From assembly GCA_024220505.1 (NCBI GenBank), contig JAKZZE010000038.1, positions 1-64,000 on the forward strand: a DNA stretch of 64,000 bases, given 5' to 3'. Made by a program: the position numbers and the translations under genes. This DNA is from Rhizopus arrhizus (Eukaryota > Mucoromycota > Mucoromycetes > Mucorales > Rhizopodaceae). Below the pieces are notes generated by a model. The model saw nothing but the letters and a program-made list of their open reading frames with translations, had not been told where the DNA came from and made no database searches. Shown here one piece after another: positions 60,151 through 64,000 of this stretch; the first letter of the stretch is position 1, and each line of letters starts with the position of its first letter.

Positions 60151-61000
60151 TTATGTCCTTCTTGTTCTAACTTGTAGTTCTTCTGATATAAATAAATTAT
60201 CTAAAGAAGAAGGTAACATGGTGTCATTTAAATCATATCCAGGACCATTGCTTATTTTATGGTGTTGTGTATCTGATATGCTTGTGCTAAAGCTATCGGT
60301 TGAAAAGCACCCATTCTTTAATTACAATTAAGGACGATTTCTACTGCTATTACTGACAAAAAGATAATGATCGAATGATTTATGCGTAGAAGAAAGTAAA
60401 TTAATAAGGTCAGTTCCATTTATTCGTAGGCTCTGGTTGCGCTGTAGCAATTTGAAATAGTCTTGATTAAATAAAGGAGCAGAGGAGTGGAATGAGTCAT
60501 TAAATGCATATACTCTATTTTTTACTGCTGGGATGTGTATTGCTAGGCAATGTATTTGATTTGACACTAATCACACCAGCACTTATACTATAAAGCGATA
60601 CTGTATGCAGTAAGGCAAATTTTGTAACAAATTTAGTTTCCTTTCATAAAATACTTACATATTGCACTCTGATTAAATCTGATCTGTGAGAAAATGTACT
60701 GTTTGCTCCTGCTGTACATGTTCCTTGTTTGAAAAACTTGCAAGGAACATGAGATAAACTGGATTCTGTACATATAAGGATAAGATTTACAACCAATTTA
60801 TAATAGCTTTGTGTTTATGTTTACTGTTTACTGGCTTTTGTAGAGAAAAAACTATACAGGCTTTGTGAAATAGCTTTCTTATTTATAGCACAAATAGAGT
60901 GTATGTGTAACGTTTTATATTGAAATAATTGTGATGAGCTCACTGAGAGTAACCCCAAGTTGTCATGGTCAGAAAAAATCGATAAATTAGGATTAGACAT
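60151..61000 (-). pseudogene. Tandem CCCH zinc-finger gene, decayed
   Basis: On the minus strand an exon from ATG 61000 (MSNPNLSIFSDHDN) splices with a good GT/AG intron to HVPCKFFKQGTCTAGANSTFSH. This is a CCCH finger whose third Cys has become Ser. Next comes CKYFMKGN.., a second CCCH finger (expected pattern CK.G..CA..H) disrupted by a one-base loss and by replaced Cys and Gly codons near 60605-60660. Two in-frame stops occur near 60320-60330. The frame then resumes and ends LPSSLDNLFISEELQVRTRRT, a C-terminal motif I associate with fungal tandem-CCCH proteins. Several independent lesions make it a pseudogene. Working relatives are RNA- or DNA-binding regulators. Confidence 0.68.
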
Positions 61001-62031
61001 TTTGTTAAACAACAAAAAGAAAGAGCAATAAGTGAATACATTACTTTCAATACCAAAGAGATGAATCAACATAGTAGTATAAACACTCGTACTAAACGTC
61101 CACATAACTAGGTTCTTGTCAGTCAGTTTTCAAAATATCGATAATGTTGGCATCTCTCGTGTATTATTACGTCAAGACCTTTCTCTTTTAAATGCAAAGC
61201 CTTTTTTCTTTCAGCTTTTCACACGAGAACTCCAGAAATTTTTATTTTTTAGTAAATAATGCGGGGACTTTTACCTAAATATTGACATCGACCATATCTA
61301 TCATTACTTCAAGTACAATCTCGACCTTTGTGTTAATTTGAGATACTTTTATCCAAATCTGCTGTTGCTATTAAAATGTAACAAAATTGCTGCGCTTTTT
61401 TTTATTCTATACTTTTTTTTTTTTTTTTTTTTTTTTTTTGAAATGAAAATATTATGAAACAATTCCACTGAAAAATTGTATTCTTTTAGACATTTGTTCT
61501 TGACAAAGGAAGTAAACATGGTAATATTGATAGTGGTAAATCTCCAGTGGAAGGAAGGTTTTGGAAAGGGCCAAAGCGTCTAGATAAAAGAAAATAAGGA
61601 GAATCTTAGTCCTTATGGTTTGAATGCATCCGATTTTACTCCGCGAGGATAAATGGCAAAACGAGAAAGAAGAATTCAAGATTATTTTGCTAAACTTCAC
61701 TAAATTTAAAACGTTATTATTTATACTTTATGCAACAAACCTTAAATATCTTTATAATAAAAACGTTGAAGTTTATCTTTTAATTCAAACAAGCCAAGTA
61801 CCTAGGAACTAAAATATTCACCGAGTCTTGAACCAATTCTGATATACTCATAAAATCCTATAATCATTTTTTTAGAGCAATCTATTCTATTATCTGAAGT
61901 TGACAAGAACTAAACAATGTTAGATAGCGTTTTAAAAAAGCAAATGAATAGTGAGGATCAAATGGTTTTATTTATGCGTAAATTATTTTCAAAAAGTATA
62001 AATGTTTTCTTCTACAAAAGGGATTGGTGAT
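61001..62031. other. Intergenic, no gene seen
   Basis: AT-rich with a T-run of about 28 near 61412-61439. Overlapping small frames on both strands (61452-61812) show no domain and no splice partners. Confidence 0.5.
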
Positions 62032-63397
62032 TTAATCAAATTTTATGCTGTGGCTTTCAAAACTAATTTGTCCACCACGATAAGATCCTCTCTTTTTCTT
62101 GTTCTTTTCTGCTCTAAATTTATCTCCACGAACTTTGATCAAATCTTGAGAGGCCTTCCATCCATATGAGTTTACACCGGACCCTCCTTTACTGTCGTAC
62201 GTGTTGTCTTTCAATCTCTCATCAAAAAACTCAACCTCTTCTGGCTTCACTCTTTGAAATGGAGTACCTTGCTTTCTTGGCCCTTTTTGTTTTGGTGTTT
62301 CATTGCTAAGATAAATAGCGTCGTTAGTGCCCTTCTTTTGATTAGGCAATAAATAACTTACGTTTTTATGTTAGCCTTTTTTGTAACTGGTGGCTCTGGT
62401 GCAACTTCTTCAGCTTTACGCTTTTCAGTTTTCTTTTCTTCTTTCTCATCATCGGATGATTCGGAGCTAGAGCTATCAGAGTCAGAGCTGCTGTCAGAAC
62501 TAGAGCTGGAGCTATCTTTATTCTTTTCTTCTTCGTCATCAGATGAGTCGCTTTCAGAACTAGAGCTGTCAGAATCAGAGCTTTCAGAGTCGGAACTATC
62601 AGATTCAGAACTGGAGCTCTCAGAAGATTCTTTCTTTGTTTCCTCTTCTTTTTCCTCCTCACTGTCAGAGCTATCAGAGCTATCAGAGCTATCAGAGCTA
62701 TCAGAGCTATCAGAGCTAGATTCAGAGCTAGATTCAGAGCTAGATTCAGAATCCTTCTTTTCCTCTTCATCAGATGAATCACTGCTACTATCAGAGCTAG
62801 AGCTGCTTGAATCTTTTTTTGCTTTTTCCTTTTCATTATCAGATGAGTCGCTGTCAGAAGAACTGGATTCTGCATCTTTCATTTCTACATCTTCAGAAGA
62901 TTCGCTGTCAGACGAACTAGAGTCAGAAGAAGAAGCTGAGTCTTTTTTGTCTTCATCATCGCTATCAGAACTCTTGGATTCTCCTTTCTTTTCTTCCTCT
63001 TCATCAGAAGACTCAGAGTCACTGCTGTCAGAGCTTGAATCGGAGGAGCTATTTTTCTTTTCTTCCTCTTCTTCGTCGGAAGAGGAACTTGAAGAAGAGC
63101 TATCTGTCATTTCAGTATCTTCGTCCGAGGAGGAATCACTAAATGTAAAAGAAAATGTCAATTAAAGTTATACTATAACCTTTGTTAATTTACTTTTTCT
63201 TATAAGCTTCAAAGATAGTTATAAGATCCTTCTTTGTTGTTTCTTTGGTAACCTATAGGAAATAGTAGTCAGTTACATTGTCTATTTATTTAAATCAGAA
63301 ATCTTACAGAGGAATTAGCCTTTTTCAAAGAATTGGCAACTTCATTGTAACCTTTGGACAAGAGATACTTGTAAATGTGAGTGTCAAGAGAAGACAT
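62032..63397 (-). CDS. Nucleolar phosphoprotein, SRP40/NOLC1 (Nopp140) homologue
   Basis: Exons 63308-63397, 63194-63252, 62362-63138 and 62032-62305 are in phase and give 399 residues. The N-terminus is a LisH dimerisation motif (THIYKYLLSKGYNEVANSL), then TKETTKKDLITIFEAYKK. A long central region of about 230 residues is built of Ser tracts alternating with Asp/Glu/Lys (SSSDSSDSESSDEEEEKK type), ideal for casein kinase 2. The C-terminus is the SRP40 domain: TPFQRVKPEEVEFFDERLKDNTY, GWKASQDLIKVRGDKFRAEKNKKKRGSYRGG. Nopp140/Srp40 chaperones snoRNPs between nucleolus and Cajal bodies. The minus-strand exon chain is certain because the Ser/Asp repeats read only in this frame; the antisense frame of equal length is its shadow. 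Confidence 0.93.
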
Positions 63398-63420
63398 GTG
63401 TTGAATAAAGTATGAGAAAG

Positions 63421-63451
<31 letters not shown>

Positions 63452-64000
63452 AGGGGAAAAAAAGCAGACAATCTTCAATGATTTGGTGGCTTAGATATTT
63501 AACTCAGCCACTTTCTAAGGGGAAGCAGTAAATGAAGGATGTGCGTGTTAGCTAAGCAGTGAGTTAACTGGAATATGATGTGGAGATCCGTCTTTAACTT
63601 GTTTGGAATGATAAAGAAGACCTTCACTGATATAGTGTATGTTATATTCTAAAAATACAAGATAAGTAAACTTGTTTCATAAATTTTCCTATACAGTTCC
63701 TTTGATCTAGCACTGCCCAATAATCGTATTTTCCAAACTGTTACTATAACACCCATTTGCTAAAATACATATATAAGTGCTTTGGAAAAGCATTTGATGT
63801 ACTTATTTATACTTTTATCTCTTTTAATCCTCACTTTCATGTCCCAAATGCGTAAAGAATAAGAGTATATAGGTAGGATAACTTTGTGCAGCAAACCACA
63901 AAAAAATTTTAAAGCATATCAAGCAACATTATGTCAAAAACATAAGTTATCTTTTATAAAAAAGTTGAATAAGGTGCAACCGCTTTGTTTGTTTAAGATT
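63398..64000. other. Promoter side of the SRP40/NOLC1 gene and flank
   Basis: A run of 30 A (63421-63450; T on the coding strand) lies 24 bp upstream of the start codon, as a T-rich fungal leader or promoter. Beyond that, AT-rich sequence to the window edge has no gene seen. Confidence 0.45.

Noticed and set aside
62368..63165. A 265-codon plus-strand Ser/Glu/Leu-rich frame and a 169-codon minus-strand frame in another phase
   Set aside because: They are shadows of the Ser/Asp repeat region of the SRP40/NOLC1 gene, which has LisH and SRP40 domains only in the chosen frame.

Overview
The window looks like a chromosome segment of an early-diverging filamentous fungus, most likely Mucoromycota and probably Mucorales. 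It is AT-rich, with 50-80 bp introns bounded by GTAAGT/AG. It carries clear homologues of eukaryotic housekeeping proteins (Cuz1/ZFAND1, mitochondrial bL28, HP1, Srp40/NOLC1) and a dense mix of Tc1/mariner, ISXO2-domain (Merlin-like), CACTA-like, LTR, LINE and SINE elements. The exact species cannot be named from the sequence alone. Layout: 0.4-2.0 kb is a Tc1 element inserted in a decayed unit of a 422-bp satellite. 2.8-5.6 kb holds an apparently intact seven-exon, 800-residue gene of unknown family. 5.6-10.7 kb is a gene-free graveyard of solo LTRs. 10.75-12.46 kb and 17.3-19.0 kb are two tandem arrays of the same 422-bp satellite; between them lies an ISXO2-domain gene broken by a second Tc1 element. 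19.0-43.9 kb is one uninterrupted run of LINE and SINE insertions ending exactly at a tRNA-Pro(AGG) gene. 44.1-50.1 kb is a mosaic of degenerate LTR elements. 50.2-56.7 kb carries a third Tc1 element, an intact ISXO2-domain gene, a gag fragment hit by a MITE-like insertion, and a DDE transposase fragment. 57.4-63.4 kb is ordinary gene space: cuz1-like, bL28m and HP1-like genes, a tandem CCCH zinc-finger pseudogene, and an SRP40/NOLC1-like gene. The most striking feature is the 19-44 kb region. Every LINE and SINE there is antisense to the tRNA and is separated from its neighbour by the same 15-bp sequence GGCTTCTTGGTTTAG (one copy has a single change). This is nucleotides 1-15 of the tRNA-Pro gene at 43917-43988. 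The LINE machinery therefore seems to cut inside the tRNA gene after nucleotide 15 and duplicate nucleotides 1-15. Each insertion then leaves a complete tRNA gene on its far side and a 15-bp stub on the near side. The tRNA gene is a self-renewing landing pad, and the array should be ordered with the youngest element nearest the tRNA. Three LINEs keep both open reading frames, joined by a TAATG stop/start overlap. Two SINE families with different tRNA-derived heads share body and tail and use the same target, so both probably borrow the LINE enzymes. One LINE was later split by a 4.5-kb CACTA-like transposon (3-bp duplication TCG) that carries an intact four-exon gene of unknown function. The functional genes at the right end encode general cell machinery (proteasome-linked stress response, mitochondrial translation, heterochromatin binding, nucleolar snoRNP assembly) and do not form a pathway together.
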